Positions 63,522 to 64,000 of a DNA stretch of 64,000 bases are shown here, piece by piece. The notes below the pieces were generated by a model. That model did no database searches. It was not told where the DNA came from and worked only from the letters and a program-made list of their open reading frames with translations. The translations under genes and the position numbers were made by a program. This stretch comes from Shinisaurus crocodilurus (Eukaryota > Chordata > Lepidosauria > Squamata > Shinisauridae), in assembly GCA_021292165.1 (NCBI GenBank), contig CM037877.1:106391858-106455857 (forward strand), given 5' to 3'. Within the stretch, counting starts at the first letter, position 1. Each line of letters starts with the position of its first letter.

Positions 63522-64000
63522 GGAGGCCTGCAAGGATGAAACTAATTCTCCACCTCCCTCTCCATGGGTGTGGAGGGAGATCTGCTGAATTCCATGGCCC
63601 CAATGTCACCCTCCAAGGGACCATAAGATTGTGGCCTTAGTGTGTAGGTATAAATTCTCTTCATTCTTGGTTTCTTTTTGTATATGGTTGACTTTTTCTG
63701 CTCCAAATAATTAACTTTCCTGTAGTACCTAGAGACAATGCCCATTTTCAACTCTGAATGATTATGACACTGATTATTAATGATTTAATGCAAGCATATA
63801 CTTCTGTCTGCAATGGAGAGGCTATTGCTCGATGACCTTAATTGGATTTCAATACTACCTGCAGCATGATTTTGGCAAAATGTCCTCTGATCACCACTTG
63901 AAATATGTATGGCCTAAATGAAACATTAATTTTTCACACGTGCGGCATAGATAAGAGTGAAAAAAGGAAGAAGGATGGGGGGGAAATGAATGAAAGCAAT
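63522..64000. other. No recognised gene at the right edge
   Basis: Unassigned sequence to the end of the window. Confidence 0.45.

Overview
This window looks like non-coding nuclear DNA of a squamate reptile (lizard or snake group). The evidence is its repeats: several copies of a tRNA-headed SINE with the layout of the Sauria SINE (tRNA-like head, conserved body, tail ending in AATAAATAAATAA), decayed CR1 and L2 LINEs with many 5'-truncated 3' ends, three SINEs whose head is a 5S rRNA copy joined to a CR1-like tail, and a very dense population of short hAT-type DNA transposons. I found no intact host protein gene, tRNA gene, rRNA gene or CRISPR array. Most long open frames are chance frames or remnants of transposable elements. 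The host-gene sequence I recognise is one broken, intronless copy of the chaperonin subunit gene CCT4 (35538-35986, minus strand).

The most striking content is a set of non-autonomous hAT elements. They share short ends reading roughly (T/C)AGGGATG...CATCCCT(A/G) and, in many copies, 8-bp target-site duplications (TSDs), but their interiors belong to several unrelated families. I label these A to L for use in this annotation only. Family C is rich in G, C and CpG and carries a strong internal hairpin. A 692-bp element at 38367-39058 is built from dozens of GAGTC/GACTC pentamers and has a perfect TSD and a duplicated end. No hAT transposase was recognised here, so these copies must have been moved by an enzyme encoded elsewhere.

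Layout: 0-5 kb is hAT elements nested in one another and around an L2-like LINE. 6.7-8.7 kb is an L2 reverse-transcriptase remnant on the minus strand, split by a pogo/Tigger-like MITE. 9.4-13.3 kb is a stack of nested hAT elements, a 5S-SINE, a 210-bp hairpin MITE and a Sauria SINE split by a 777-bp solo LTR. 15.3-16.3 kb is a LINE insertion with a 5' inversion (twin priming) and an 11-bp TSD. 16.6-23 kb is hAT, CR1 and L2 fragments plus a CpG-rich family C copy. 23-33 kb mixes LTR-like, SINE, CR1 and L2 pieces. 35-39 kb holds the CCT4 retrocopy, a 5S-SINE and the GAGTC element inside a CR1. 40-58 kb is sparser, with hAT copies at 41.6, 43.3, 50.6, 52.2-53.7, 55.8 and 56.8-57.6 kb. 58-64 kb is mostly unassigned, with a second Tigger-like MITE at 60.8 kb.

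The elements do not work together as a pathway. What they record is an order of insertion. CR1, L2 and the larger hAT copies are the oldest hosts. SINEs and other hAT families sit inside them. Copies with perfect TSDs (22719, 38367, 43327, 55787, 58732, 12414, 11114, 15305) look youngest. Family names beyond CR1, L2, Sauria-type SINE, 5S-derived SINE, hAT and pogo/Tigger are mine, and all assignments come from reading the sequence without a database search.
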